Source of the DNA: Flagellimonas eckloniae
Lineage (GTDB): Bacteria > Bacteroidota > Bacteroidia > Flavobacteriales > Flavobacteriaceae
Length of the DNA: 64,000 nucleotides
Reading direction: 5' to 3'
NCBI RefSeq assembly: GCF_001413955.1
Contig: NZ_LCTZ01000002.1
Span: 868,001-932,000, forward strand
Shown piece after piece: positions 46,107-54,939 of the stretch. The position numbers were made by a program, and so were the translations under genes. A model generated the notes under the pieces. The model was not told the DNA's origin and did not search any database. It saw only the letters and a program-made list of their open reading frames with translations. Position 1 is the first letter of the stretch. Each line of letters opens with the position of its first letter.

Positions 46107-46862
46107 CTATAGTCTAATAGGGATTCCCTCTTTTTTTAATTCTTCTTTTAAATCTGTTATTTCGATTTCCTTAAAATGAAAAATACTGGCAGCCAAAGCA
46201 GCATCGGCTTTTCCATAAGTAAAAGTATCTGTAAAATGTGAAATTGCTCCTGCACCACCCGAAGCTATAACGGGAATGTTAATAAGGGAGGACAATTTTG
46301 CCAATGCTTCGTTCGCAAATCCACCCTTTGTGCCATCATGATCCATAGAAGTGAAAAGAATTTCTCCCGCTCCTCGTTCCTCAACTTCCTTGGCCCATTC
46401 AAAAAGATCTATTTCCGTTGGAACTTTGCCCCCCACTAGATGTACTTTCCAGCTTCCATCTATCTGTTTTGCGTCAATGGCAACAACAATGCATTGTGAA
46501 CCAAATTTAGCGACAAGTTCGTCAATCAACTCTGGTCGTTTTACAGCTGAAGAGTTAATAGAGACTTTGTCCGCTCCGTTGTGCAACAAAATATCCACAT
46601 CTTCAACAGATGAGATTCCACCACCAACCGTGAATGGAATGTTTACTTTCTCTGCTACATGATACACTAAGTCCGCCAAAGTCTTTCTTCTTTCCTCAGT
46701 AGCTGAAATGTCCAAAAAAACCAGTTCATCAGCTCCTTCCCTCGCATATATCTCGGCCAGTTCAACTGGGTCACCGGCATCCCTCAAATCCACAAAGTTG
46801 ATTCCTTTAACGGTTCTTCCATTTTTGATGTCTAAACAAGGGATTATTCTTTTTGTAAGCAT
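46107..46862 (-). CDS. hisF: imidazole glycerol phosphate synthase cyclase subunit HisF
   Basis: 251 aa TIM barrel. Phosphate-binding and catalytic segments are [14 protein letters not shown] (Asp11 region), [22 protein letters not shown], and [12 protein letters not shown] (second catalytic Asp). It makes imidazole glycerol phosphate with ammonia delivered by HisH. It starts one base after the stop of the DinB gene and is followed 2 bases later by hisIE. Confidence 0.97.
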   Translation of the reverse strand: MLTKRIIPCLDIKNGRTVKGINFVDLRDAGDPVELAEIYAREGADELVFLDISATEERRKTLADLVYHVAEKVNIPFTVGGGISSVEDVDILLHNGADKVSINSSAVKRPELIDELVAKFGSQCIVVAIDAKQIDGSWKVHLVGGKVPTEIDLFEWAKEVEERGAGEILFTSMDHDGTKGGFANEALAKLSSLINIPVIASGGAGAISHFTDTFTYGKADAALAASIFHFKEIEITDLKEELKKEGIPIRL

Positions 46863-47381
46863 TCAATTTTCATTTTTCACAGTGAGATCTATTCCGTCAT
46901 AAAATCCTAAATCAGCATTGTTCAATAGTTTCGTCCACAAGGCTATTTGTCCTGTGTGATAGGAAAAATGTTCCACCACATGTACAATGTTGCCTATTCC
47001 TGAAAATTCAAAACCCTGAACCGATCGTTTCTTGGTAAACTCATCCTCTAGAGCATTGGAAAAACTCTGCTTTGCAGTTTCAACGGTTTCTGAAAGCTTT
47101 TGTAACAGTTCATCTTTGGAATACCCAGACAAGGTTTCAAATTCTTTATCTCGATTTCTATTGTCTTCCAAACCTTGTAACGATGCAATACCATACTGTG
47201 TGATATTACCACAGAGATGCAAAATCAAGTTTCCTATGCTATTGGTGGATGTATTAGGTTTCTTCCATATTACGCTTTCTTCAAGTTTATTCAGACAGAT
47301 AGTAACCATGCGCAAACTTTCGTCCATGCGAAAGCAGGCATTCTGAATAAATTCATTCCTAAATGTGCTATCCTTGGTCAT
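46863..47381 (-). CDS. DinB family protein (DUF1572-like)
   Basis: 172 aa four-helix DinB-fold protein. Putative metal ligands are [15 protein letters not shown] near residue 48 and [16 protein letters not shown] near residue 130, giving three His. Bacterial members include thiol-transferases that use bacillithiol. The gene lies between hisA (14-base overlap) and hisF, so it is expressed with the his operon. Its link to histidine synthesis is not known. Confidence 0.85.
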   Translation of the reverse strand: MTKDSTFRNEFIQNACFRMDESLRMVTICLNKLEESVIWKKPNTSTNSIGNLILHLCGNITQYGIASLQGLEDNRNRDKEFETLSGYSKDELLQKLSETVETAKQSFSNALEDEFTKKRSVQGFEFSGIGNIVHVVEHFSYHTGQIALWTKLLNNADLGFYDGIDLTVKNEN

Positions 47382-48153
47382 TTCCTAGAATATATTGTTC
47401 CAATTGTTTTAAACTGATTCTATTCTCATAAATGGCTTTACCAATTATGGTTCCCTCACAACCTAACTCGGCCAATTTAGGAAGTTCATCAAAACTAGAT
47501 ATTCCACCACTAGCAATCAAATTAATCCCGATCACCTCTTTGTCCTCCACTCCACTTCCGGTAACAAGAGTTTCTAGCTTTTTTGTTTTCGCCAATATTC
47601 GTTTGTAGAGCTCAAATGCGGGGCCTTCCAGCATGCCATCTTTACTGATATCCGTACAAACCACATATTTGATTCCTTTATTTTGATAGGATTTTATAAA
47701 AGGCAGCAAATCCTGATTGGACTCTTCCTGCCAGCCGGAAACAGCGACTTTTTCATCTTTAGCATCCGCTCCAAGAATTATTTTATCGGTTCCATAGGTT
47801 TTCAACCACCCCAAAAAAGTATCCTTATCCTTTACGGCAATACTTCCCCCTGTTATTTGACTAGCTCCACTTTCAAAGGCAACATGAAGGTCTTCATTGG
47901 TTTTTAACCCGCCGCCAAAATCAATCTTAAGATTGGTTTTTGTTGCAATCCCCTCCAATATTTTATGATTGACGATGTGCTTGGATTTTGCACCGTCTAA
48001 ATCAACCAAATGCAGAAATTGGATTCCATGGCCCTCAAATTCCTTTGCAACTTCTGTAGGGTTTTCATTGTACACTTTCTTTGTACTGTAATCTCCCTTG
48101 GATAATCGCACACACTTACCTTCAATAATATCTATTGCTGGAATTATTCGCAT
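47368..48153 (-). CDS. hisA: phosphoribosylformimino-AICAR isomerase HisA
   Basis: 261 aa TIM barrel related to HisF. Conserved segments are [41 protein letters not shown] and [13 protein letters not shown] (second catalytic Asp), with IASGGISS at the C-terminal phosphate site. It catalyses the Amadori rearrangement of ProFAR. It overlaps the following DinB gene by 14 bases. Confidence 0.97.
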   Translation of the reverse strand: MRIIPAIDIIEGKCVRLSKGDYSTKKVYNENPTEVAKEFEGHGIQFLHLVDLDGAKSKHIVNHKILEGIATKTNLKIDFGGGLKTNEDLHVAFESGASQITGGSIAVKDKDTFLGWLKTYGTDKIILGADAKDEKVAVSGWQEESNQDLLPFIKSYQNKGIKYVVCTDISKDGMLEGPAFELYKRILAKTKKLETLVTGSGVEDKEVIGINLIASGGISSFDELPKLAELGCEGTIIGKAIYENRISLKQLEQYILGNDQG

Positions 48154-48157
48154 ACCT

Positions 48158-48580
48158 CTAGTTGTATTTTGCTATATCTTTTGCCATCCACATAGCGGAA
48201 TCTCCTATCCTATTAAAACCATACGGTTCATACATGCCATGGGCGTCTTTAGTTTTTAATGCAATGGTTTGGACATTTTTAATAATTGGATGATTCAAAA
48301 TATATTCTATCAACATTTTCCCAAGCCCTTTGCCTCTATATGCATCAAAAATAAGCACATCCATTATGTAGGCAAGAACCACTTTGTCCGTTAGCACCCG
48401 AGCAAAACCTACTTGTTCATTGGTCTTAGAATAGACCCCAAAACATATTGAATTTTCTACTGCAGATTTTGTCATTTCTAGAGTCCTATAATCTCCCCAG
48501 TACGATTCTTTAACTTCCTGATGTACCCTTTGTATATTTAGTTTGCTCTTTTCCGTTGATATATAAAACGCATCCTTCAT
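48158..48580 (-). CDS. GNAT family N-acetyltransferase, in the his operon
   Basis: 140 aa with the GNAT acetyl-CoA-binding motif [16 protein letters not shown] near residue 86. The N-terminal beta strands ([21 protein letters not shown]) are typical. The substrate is unknown. The start overlaps the stop of hisH by 1 base and it ends 4 bases before hisA, so it is embedded in the operon and translated with it. Confidence 0.87.
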   Translation of the reverse strand: MKDAFYISTEKSKLNIQRVHQEVKESYWGDYRTLEMTKSAVENSICFGVYSKTNEQVGFARVLTDKVVLAYIMDVLIFDAYRGKGLGKMLIEYILNHPIIKNVQTIALKTKDAHGMYEPYGFNRIGDSAMWMAKDIAKYN

Positions 48581-49161
48581 TACAACTCTAAAAAGTTCTG
48601 TAAAATACGTTCACCAATAGCACTGCTTTTTTCTGGATGGAATTGGGTTCCATAGAAATTATCTTTTTGCAGTGCGGCACTATAAGACAAAGCGTATTCC
48701 GATTCTGCAATAGTTTCATCACCAAGAGGCGCATAATAACTATGCACCAAATAAATATGTGATTTCTCTGGAATGGCAGTAAACAAATCCGATTTCAAAC
48801 TACTTATTTCATTCCATCCAATTTGTGGAACCTTTACAGATTTCGGAAACTTCACCACATCTAAATCAAATATCCCAAGTCCTTTCGTATTGCCTTCCTC
48901 AGAGGAATTACACATCAATTGCATTCCCAAGCAAATCCCTAAAACGGGTTGTTTTAATTGCGGTACAATTTTGTCCAAGCCACTCAATCTTAATTTTGAC
49001 ATTGCAGAACTGGCTTCCCCTACTCCTGGAAATATCACTTTGTCTGCATTTTGGATTTCTTCCACAGTATCACTTAAAATTGCTTCGTATCCCAAGCGCT
49101 GTATTGCAAACTTGATACTTTGAATATTTCCAGCACCATAGTTGATAATAACTATTTTCAT
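48580..49161 (-). CDS. hisH: imidazole glycerol phosphate synthase glutaminase subunit HisH
   Basis: 193 aa class I glutamine amidotransferase. The nucleophile Cys is in LGICLGMQLM near residue 79. The His and Glu of the triad are in YGTQFHPEKSS near the end. It supplies ammonia to HisF. It follows hisB without a gap. Confidence 0.96.
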   Translation of the reverse strand: MKIVIINYGAGNIQSIKFAIQRLGYEAILSDTVEEIQNADKVIFPGVGEASSAMSKLRLSGLDKIVPQLKQPVLGICLGMQLMCNSSEEGNTKGLGIFDLDVVKFPKSVKVPQIGWNEISSLKSDLFTAIPEKSHIYLVHSYYAPLGDETIAESEYALSYSAALQKDNFYGTQFHPEKSSAIGERILQNFLEL

Positions 49162-50298
49162 TTATAAAACCCCCTTTGTAGATGGCAAAACCATCTTTTC
49201 AACATCTCGTTTTACTGCCATTTTAATTGACTTTGCAAATGCCTTGAAAATCGCTTCAATTTTATGATGTTCGTTTGTCCCCTCTGCTTTTATATTGAGA
49301 TTGGCCTTGGCTCCATCCGAAAATGATTTGAAAAAGTGCATAAACATTTCAGTGGGCATGTCCCCAACTTTCTCACGTTTAAAATCTGCATCCCAGACCA
49401 ACCAATTACGGCCACCAAAATCGATGGCAACTTGTGCCAAGCAATCATCCATGGGTAAACAGAAACCGTAGCGTTCTATGCCTAATTTATTTCCCAAAAC
49501 TGTGGAAAACAACTCTCCCAAAGCAATGGCCGTATCCTCAATGGTATGGTGCTCATCTACTTCTAAATCTCCATCAACCTTTATTTCCAAATCCATTTGT
49601 CCATGCCTGGCGAGCTGATCCAGCATATGGTCGAAGAATGAAAGACCCGTGTCTATGTTGCTTTTTCCCGTACCATCAAGATTAAGTTTGATTTTGATGT
49701 CAGTTTCATTGGTTTTCCGTGAGATTTCGGAGACCCTAGATTCCAATTTCAAAAACTCATAAATCTTTTCCCAATCATTGTTCTCCAACGCAATGAAATC
49801 ATCCAGTTCACCCCGTTTCACTGTAATCTCGTCAGTTCCCAGATTCGTTTCATCATTGATGAAAACACCCTTTGCTCCCAAGTTTTTTGCAAGCTCCATG
49901 TCGGTTAACCGATCTCCAAGGACAAATGAATTTTTTAAATCATATTCCTCCGTGAAATATTCAGTCAACAAACCGATACCTGGCTTTCGCGTATCTGCAT
50001 TGTCTTTTGGAAAAGTTCGATCAATGAAAATTTTATCAAATACAACACCCTCATTTTCGAAGGATTTTAAAATGAAATTATGTACAGGCCAAAAGGTTTC
50101 CTCGGGAAAAACAGCTGTACCCAAACCGTCTTGATTGGTAATCATGACCAGTTCATAATCGAGTTCCTTTGCAATCTTCCCCAAGTAGGTAAATGCCTTG
50201 GGATAAAAAATCATTTTATCAAACGCATCTATCTGTTCATCAACAGTTTCTTTGATGATAGTTCCATCCCTATCTATAAAAAGTACTTTTTTCCCCAT
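49162..50298 (-). CDS. hisB: bifunctional HisB: histidinol-phosphatase / imidazoleglycerol-phosphate dehydratase
   Basis: 378 aa fusion. The N-terminal HAD phosphatase has [11 protein letters not shown] at residues 6-16 (nucleophile Asp) and [14 protein letters not shown]. The C-terminal dehydratase has [25 protein letters not shown] and [10 protein letters not shown] metal-binding regions. It performs steps 6 and 8 of the pathway. The start touches the stop of hisC. Confidence 0.96.
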   Translation of the reverse strand: MGKKVLFIDRDGTIIKETVDEQIDAFDKMIFYPKAFTYLGKIAKELDYELVMITNQDGLGTAVFPEETFWPVHNFILKSFENEGVVFDKIFIDRTFPKDNADTRKPGIGLLTEYFTEEYDLKNSFVLGDRLTDMELAKNLGAKGVFINDETNLGTDEITVKRGELDDFIALENNDWEKIYEFLKLESRVSEISRKTNETDIKIKLNLDGTGKSNIDTGLSFFDHMLDQLARHGQMDLEIKVDGDLEVDEHHTIEDTAIALGELFSTVLGNKLGIERYGFCLPMDDCLAQVAIDFGGRNWLVWDADFKREKVGDMPTEMFMHFFKSFSDGAKANLNIKAEGTNEHHKIEAIFKAFAKSIKMAVKRDVEKMVLPSTKGVL

Positions 50299-51347
50299 TA
50301 GTTCAGTTCTTTTAAAATAGCAATCAGTTTTTTATTTTCTTCTGGTGTACCAACCGTAAATCGTAATGTGTTTTCACATAAAGGCTGATTACTCCTGTTT
50401 CGAACAACTACATTGGCATCAAGCAGTTGTTGGTATCGTTTACTGGCATCATCTACTTTCACCAATACAAAGTTTGCGTCTGAAGAATAGATTTTTTCAA
50501 TAAAAACCACCTCATTTAGCGCGTTGACCAATATTTTACGTTCGTTCAAAATTTGTGCGACCTCTTCCTGGACCAATGTATCATCCAATACTCTTTTTAG
50601 TGCTTGGTATTGCGTTAGTTGATTAACATTATATGGAGGCTTAATTTTGTTGAGAATGGTAATTATTTCTGCGGATGCATAGCATATTCCCAACCGGATA
50701 CCTGCCATTCCGTAGGCTTTGGACAAGGTTTGGGTAACAATCAGGTTTGGATAGTTGTCCAAGACAGAAATCCAACTCTGGTTTTCAGAGAAATCTATGT
50801 AAGCTTCATCAATCACAACTAGACCGCTAAAGTTTTCCAGTAGTTCCTCTATATTTTTCCTTTGAAAGGCATTCCCTGTCGGATTGTTAGGTGAACAGAT
50901 AAAAACAATTTTGGAATTTTTGTCAATCTTTTCCAAAATCTGTGGTACATCTGGTTCAAAATTTGAGGTCAACAAAACTTCCCTGTTCTCAATCGCATTG
51001 ATTCCGGCCAATACCTTATACATACCATAGGTTGGCGGTAGGGTGATAATATTATCCTGATTTGGCTCGCAAAAGGCTCTAAAAATCAAATCCAAGACTT
51101 CATCACTGCCATTTCCCAACAAAATGTTTTGTTCAGGAATCTGTTTCTGTTCTGATAAAAGTGTTTTTAGACTGCGTTGTTGTGGGTCGGGATAGCGATT
51201 CAAACCATTTTCAAAAGGATTTTCATTGGCATCCAAAAAAATCATTTTAGACCCATCTGAAACGTACTCATCCCTTGCCGATGAGTACGGTTGTAAACCT
51301 TTTACAGTCTCCCTTACCAATTTATCTATGTTGAAAGCAGATGTCAT
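50298..51347 (-). CDS. hisC: histidinol-phosphate aminotransferase HisC
   Basis: 349 aa fold-type I PLP enzyme. The PLP lysine is in [16 protein letters not shown] near residue 212. [13 protein letters not shown] and [11 protein letters not shown] precede it, and [20 protein letters not shown] closes the active site. It starts 4 bases inside the end of hisD (ATGA overlap). Confidence 0.96.
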   Translation of the reverse strand: MTSAFNIDKLVRETVKGLQPYSSARDEYVSDGSKMIFLDANENPFENGLNRYPDPQQRSLKTLLSEQKQIPEQNILLGNGSDEVLDLIFRAFCEPNQDNIITLPPTYGMYKVLAGINAIENREVLLTSNFEPDVPQILEKIDKNSKIVFICSPNNPTGNAFQRKNIEELLENFSGLVVIDEAYIDFSENQSWISVLDNYPNLIVTQTLSKAYGMAGIRLGICYASAEIITILNKIKPPYNVNQLTQYQALKRVLDDTLVQEEVAQILNERKILVNALNEVVFIEKIYSSDANFVLVKVDDASKRYQQLLDANVVVRNRSNQPLCENTLRFTVGTPEENKKLIAILKELN

Positions 51348-52627
51348 TTTAAATTTTTTAATCGAATAGTAACGGCATTTTTGTGTGCATCCAGCCCTTC
51401 AGCTTCTGCCATTAGCTCAATTGCATTCCCAATACCCAATATACCTTCCTTACTGATTTTCTGAAATGTTATGCTCTTCATGAAACTATCAAGATTTACA
51501 CCGCTATACTGTTTTGCATAGCCATTTGTCGGCAATGTATGATTGGTTCCCGAAGCATAGTCCCCGGCACTTTCTGGAGTATAATTTCCAATAAAAACCG
51601 AACCTGCATTAATTGTATTTTCAATGTAAAAATCTTCATTTTCAACACATACAATATAGTGTTCTGGACCATATTCATTAATCAAGTCAACTGCTTCCAG
51701 GTCGGTTTTAACCAAAATGAGTTTGCTATTTTCAATTGCTTTTTCAGCAATGGCCCTTCGTGGAAGTGCTTTTATTTGATTCTCAACCTCTAAAGCCACA
51801 CTATTCAATAGTTTTTCTGAAGTTGAAACCAATATAACTTGACTGTCCGTTCCGTGTTCTGCCTGGCTCAATAAATCCGAAGCTACAAATGGCGGCTCGG
51901 CTGAATCATCAGCAACTACCAACAACTCACTAGGTCCAGCGGGTATATCAATGGCAATTCCATATTTGGTAGCCAATTGTTTTGCCACAGTTACATATTG
52001 ATTGCCCGGTCCGAATATCTTGTAAACATTTGGGATGGTCTCCGTTCCAAAAGTCATTCCCGCTATGGCCTGAATGCCCCCAACTTTGAAGATTTGGGTC
52101 ACACCACAAAGATTGGCAGTGTATAAAATTGTTGGATTGATTTTTCCAAACTCATCTGGAGGCGTACAAAGCACGATTTCTTTGCAACCTGCGATCTTAG
52201 CTGGAACGGCCAACATTAAAATTGTTGAAAACAAGGGTGCTGTACCTCCTGGAATGTACAGTCCAATTTTTTGAATGGCTCTTTTTTCTTGCCAACAGGA
52301 AACCCCTGGCATAGTTTCCAAGTTAACCCTGTCCGTTTTTTGCGCAGCGTGAAATTTTTCAATGTTCCCTTTCGCTAAAGCAATAGCTTGCTTCAATTCT
52401 TCTGCAACTTGATCGGAAGCTCTTTCAATTTCTTCTTTGGTGACTAAAAAAGAATCCAAGTTGACCTTATCAAATTTTTCGGTGTAATCCCTAACCGCAG
52501 AATCCCCCCGAGTTTTTATCTCCGTAAAAATCCGAGTAACAGTTTCTTCAATATCAGAAACGGTTTGGGTAGGTCGTTTTAATAACGACTCCCAATTTTC
52601 TTTATTTGGATATTTAATTTTCTGCAT
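51344..52627 (-). CDS. hisD: histidinol dehydrogenase HisD
   Basis: 427 aa. Characteristic segments are IPGGTAPLFSTILMLAVPA, KIFGPGNQYVTVAKQ, IPAGPSELLVVAD, LLSQAEHGTDSQVIL (metal-binding Gln/His) and GPEHYIV, NHTLPTNGYAK near the C-terminus. It oxidises histidinol to histidine. It lies between a GNAT gene and hisC. Confidence 0.97.
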   Translation of the reverse strand: MQKIKYPNKENWESLLKRPTQTVSDIEETVTRIFTEIKTRGDSAVRDYTEKFDKVNLDSFLVTKEEIERASDQVAEELKQAIALAKGNIEKFHAAQKTDRVNLETMPGVSCWQEKRAIQKIGLYIPGGTAPLFSTILMLAVPAKIAGCKEIVLCTPPDEFGKINPTILYTANLCGVTQIFKVGGIQAIAGMTFGTETIPNVYKIFGPGNQYVTVAKQLATKYGIAIDIPAGPSELLVVADDSAEPPFVASDLLSQAEHGTDSQVILVSTSEKLLNSVALEVENQIKALPRRAIAEKAIENSKLILVKTDLEAVDLINEYGPEHYIVCVENEDFYIENTINAGSVFIGNYTPESAGDYASGTNHTLPTNGYAKQYSGVNLDSFMKSITFQKISKEGILGIGNAIELMAEAEGLDAHKNAVTIRLKNLK

Positions 52628-52632
52628 AGCTT

Positions 52633-53052
52633 TCAGAATCTTTTTTGGTAGTGATATCCTACCATTACATATCCTTGACTTTCCCAGAATCTTTGCCCAG
52701 ATTCATTCTTTGTATAGCAGTTGAGTTCAGAACCGTTACAACCTATTGATTTGCCGTAATTGAAAATCCACTCCATTAACTGTTTTCCAATTCCCTTACC
52801 TTGATACTCACTTATAATATATACGTTATCTGGCTCGATATGCTTTCCAATATAGTATTTTGTCAATACCCATAAACCTGATATACCTATAAGTTTGGGA
52901 CCGTGATAAACACCAATACATTTATACGCATTCTGAAACATGTTCTCTAAACGTTCTTTCAAAACTTCAACAGGAATAGAAGCATCCAGTTTTTCGAGGA
53001 ACGGAACAATCTCATTCTGGTTTTGCTCTTCTATGAATTTTATATCATACAT
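52633..53052 (-). CDS. GNAT family N-acetyltransferase, between hisG and hisD
   Basis: 139 aa. The acetyl-CoA-binding loop is EYQGKGIGKQLMEWIF near residue 85. RFWESQGYVMVGYHYQK is the typical C-terminal strand. It is not closely similar to the other his-operon GNAT (48158). The stop of hisG is one base upstream, so it is embedded in the operon. The substrate is unknown. Confidence 0.87.
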   Translation of the reverse strand: MYDIKFIEEQNQNEIVPFLEKLDASIPVEVLKERLENMFQNAYKCIGVYHGPKLIGISGLWVLTKYYIGKHIEPDNVYIISEYQGKGIGKQLMEWIFNYGKSIGCNGSELNCYTKNESGQRFWESQGYVMVGYHYQKRF

Positions 53053-53053
53053 T

Positions 53054-53911
53054 TTACACTACCATTTTTTCAATTGGGCATACTAAAATTCCCTCAGCTC
53101 CAGCCAATTTTAACTCATCAATAACCTCCCAGAAAGTATTCTTTTTGATGACTGTATGTACTGAACTCCAACCTTCTTCGGCCAGTGGTAAAACTGTTGG
53201 ACTTCGCATTCCAGGTAATAGAGCAATAATCTTCTCTAATTTATCATTAGGTGCATTCAACAAGACATATTTATTTTGTCTTGCCTGCAAAACTGATTTT
53301 ATCCTAAATTGAAGTTTTTCCAGAATTTCCTTTCGTTCTTGGGAAATTTTTGGAGATACAGCCAATACCGCTTCACTCTCCAAAATCACTTCAACTTCTT
53401 TTAAATTGTTTTTAAAGAGTGTACTTCCACTTGAAACAATATCGCAAATACCATCAGCAAGTCCAATATTGGGCGCGATTTCTACCGACCCATTGATAAT
53501 ATGTAAGTCCGCAGTTACCCCTTTTGATTTTAGATAATCATTTACAGTGTTTGGGTAAGAGGTTGCAATACGTTTTCCTTCAAAATCCTTAACCGAGTTA
53601 TACGTAATTCCTTTGGGTACGGCCAAGCAAACCCTGCATTTAGAAAAATTCAACTTCTCAGCTATGGAAATATCGTCACCTTTTTCTACCAAAACATTTT
53701 CCCCTAGAATAGCAATATCCACTACTCCATCTCTTAAATACTGAGGAATATCCCCATTTCTGAGGTATAAAACCTCTAAAGGGAAGTTACGGGCAGTAGC
53801 TTTTAGCTGGTCTTTTCCATTATCTATGGAAATCCCACAATCTTTTAAAATTGATAAGGAGTCTTGATTTAAACGCCCACTTTTTTGAACGGCAATTCTA
53901 ATCTTAGTCAT
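53054..53911 (-). CDS. hisG: ATP phosphoribosyltransferase HisG (long form)
   Basis: 285 aa from the ATG at 53911 (MTKIRIAVQKSGRL); a longer frame up to 53953 would run into the attenuator terminator. Key segments are VAILGENVL, the phosphoribosyl-binding site IVSSGSTLF, and a C-terminal regulatory PII-like domain (IIALLPGMRSPTVLPL, VHTVIKKNTFWEVID), so this is the long, histidine-feedback-regulated form. It catalyses step 1. Its start is 34 bases after the terminator stem. Confidence 0.96.
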   Translation of the reverse strand: MTKIRIAVQKSGRLNQDSLSILKDCGISIDNGKDQLKATARNFPLEVLYLRNGDIPQYLRDGVVDIAILGENVLVEKGDDISIAEKLNFSKCRVCLAVPKGITYNSVKDFEGKRIATSYPNTVNDYLKSKGVTADLHIINGSVEIAPNIGLADGICDIVSSGSTLFKNNLKEVEVILESEAVLAVSPKISQERKEILEKLQFRIKSVLQARQNKYVLLNAPNDKLEKIIALLPGMRSPTVLPLAEEGWSSVHTVIKKNTFWEVIDELKLAGAEGILVCPIEKMVV

Positions 53912-53944
53912 TTTATTAAATTTTGTTTGGAAACCAAATAGGTC

Positions 53945-53980
53945 CAAAAACAAAACCCGTTTGATTTCTCAAACGGGTTT
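53945..53980 (-). terminator. his attenuator terminator
   Basis: On the minus-strand transcript, AAACCCGUUUGA and UCAAACGGGUUU form a perfect 12-bp stem (53980-53969 with 53964-53953) closed by a GAAA loop. UGUUUUUGG follows. It lies between the leader peptide and hisG, where only an attenuator is expected. Confidence 0.92.
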
Positions 53981-54024
53981 AGAATATATTTTAAAAACAA
54001 CAATACATTTCTATCTCGCTTGAG
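53968..54024 (-). promoter_or_regulatory. hisL: his antiterminator pairing
   Basis: Leader segment CUCAAGCG (54024-54017) is complementary over 8 positions, one G-U, to CGUUUGAG (53975-53968), the 3' half of the terminator's first arm plus the first loop base. Forming it would break the terminator. A competing weak hairpin CUUG-CACU-CAAG (54030-54019) can hide it. Confidence 0.6.
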
Positions 54025-54067
54025 TGCAAGTATAAAAATGGTGATGATGTGTGTTTTTGTTTCTCAT
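54011..54067 (-). CDS. hisL: his operon leader peptide with four consecutive His codons
   Basis: The ATG at 54067 opens an 18-codon frame MRNKNTHHHHFYTCTQAR ending TAG at 54011. Codons 7-10 are CAU CAU CAC CAU. A ribosome stalled there for lack of charged tRNA-His would cover the CUUG of the competing hairpin and leave CUCAAGCG free for antitermination. A ribosome reaching the stop would cover the antiterminator and allow termination. This matches classical attenuation. Confidence 0.88.
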   Translation of the reverse strand: MRNKNTHHHHFYTCTQAR

Positions 54068-54075
54068 TTCGACTT

Positions 54076-54083
54076 CAAAAGTA
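54076..54083 (-). promoter_or_regulatory. his operon promoter -7 box
   Basis: TACTTTTG on the minus strand (54083 to 54076) matches TAnnTTTG exactly. A TTTTTTG at 54106-54100 has its TTG 16 bases upstream of the box, slightly close for a -33 element. The expected start of transcription is at most a few bases from the leader ATG, implying a very short or absent 5' UTR. Confidence 0.65.
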
Positions 54084-54113
54084 GAATATATTTTTATATC
54101 AAAAAAGATTTAT

Positions 54114-54929
54114 TTAGTTATTTCCCAAAATTAATGGTAAACCTGAATCTCCTGAACCAACAATGACAACTTTAGAATTTGGGGATTTAGAAAGCTCTAA
54201 GGTAGCATCTATTCCTTTGTCTTGAAGTATCTTATCTGTTAAAGAGGCACTTAAGATACGGTTTGCATCAGCTTTACCCTGTGCTTCAATACGTACTTTT
54301 TCAGCTTCTTTGGAGGCTGTTACTAATCTAAACTCATATTCTAAAGATTCTTGCTCTTGCTTTAATTTACGTTCAATAGCCTCTTTGATTGTTGGAGGTA
54401 AAGTAACATCCCTTACAAGCACTTCGTTCAATTGAATGTACTGACCATCCACAATTTTTTTGGTTTCTTCAAAAATTTCTTGTTGTATGGCATCTCTTTT
54501 ACTGGAGTATAATTGTTCCGGTGTATAGCGCCCTACAACACTCCTAGCAGCAGAACGAATGGTAGGGAGTAAAACACGATCTACATAAGACTCGCCTTTT
54601 TCTTGATGCAATTTTCCTAAATCTCCATATTTTGGTTGAAACCATGCTGAAGCATCCAGCTTTATTTCCAATCCATTGGAAGAAAGCACTTGCATTTTTT
54701 CAAAAACCTCTTGCTGTCTAACTTCATAAACGTATACCTTGTTCCAGGGAGCCACTAAATGAAAACCTTCCCCTAGGGCAGGCTCATCCGTTACAACACC
54801 GCCTCCAAAGGTTTTGTACAAAACTCCCGCTTCACCTGATCCAATGGTAACCGCAGACTTTGAAATCAATATTATTGCGAAAATAATAACTGCCACTACG
54901 GGCAGTGCAATTTTTGGTAATCTATCCAT
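54114..54929 (-). CDS. prohibitin/SPFH domain protein
   Basis: 271 aa. The N-terminal membrane helix spans residues 7-25 (IALPVVAVIIFAIILIS). The SPFH domain follows (GEAGVLYKTFGGGV, YVYEVRQQEVFEKMQ), then a charged coiled coil (AIERKLKQEQESLEYEFRLVTASKEAEKV) and a C-terminal hydrophobic end. Prohibitins form ring-shaped scaffolds at the inner membrane. It lies 10 bases after the VWA membrane protein gene. Confidence 0.88.
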   Translation of the reverse strand: MDRLPKIALPVVAVIIFAIILISKSAVTIGSGEAGVLYKTFGGGVVTDEPALGEGFHLVAPWNKVYVYEVRQQEVFEKMQVLSSNGLEIKLDASAWFQPKYGDLGKLHQEKGESYVDRVLLPTIRSAARSVVGRYTPEQLYSSKRDAIQQEIFEETKKIVDGQYIQLNEVLVRDVTLPPTIKEAIERKLKQEQESLEYEFRLVTASKEAEKVRIEAQGKADANRILSASLTDKILQDKGIDATLELSKSPNSKVVIVGSGDSGLPLILGNN

Positions 54930-54939
54930 TTTATTTATT

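Noticed and set aside
53912-53953. HisG start at 53953
   Set aside because: It would lie within the attenuator terminator, and the extra residues (MFLDLFGFQTKFNK) do not match HisG.
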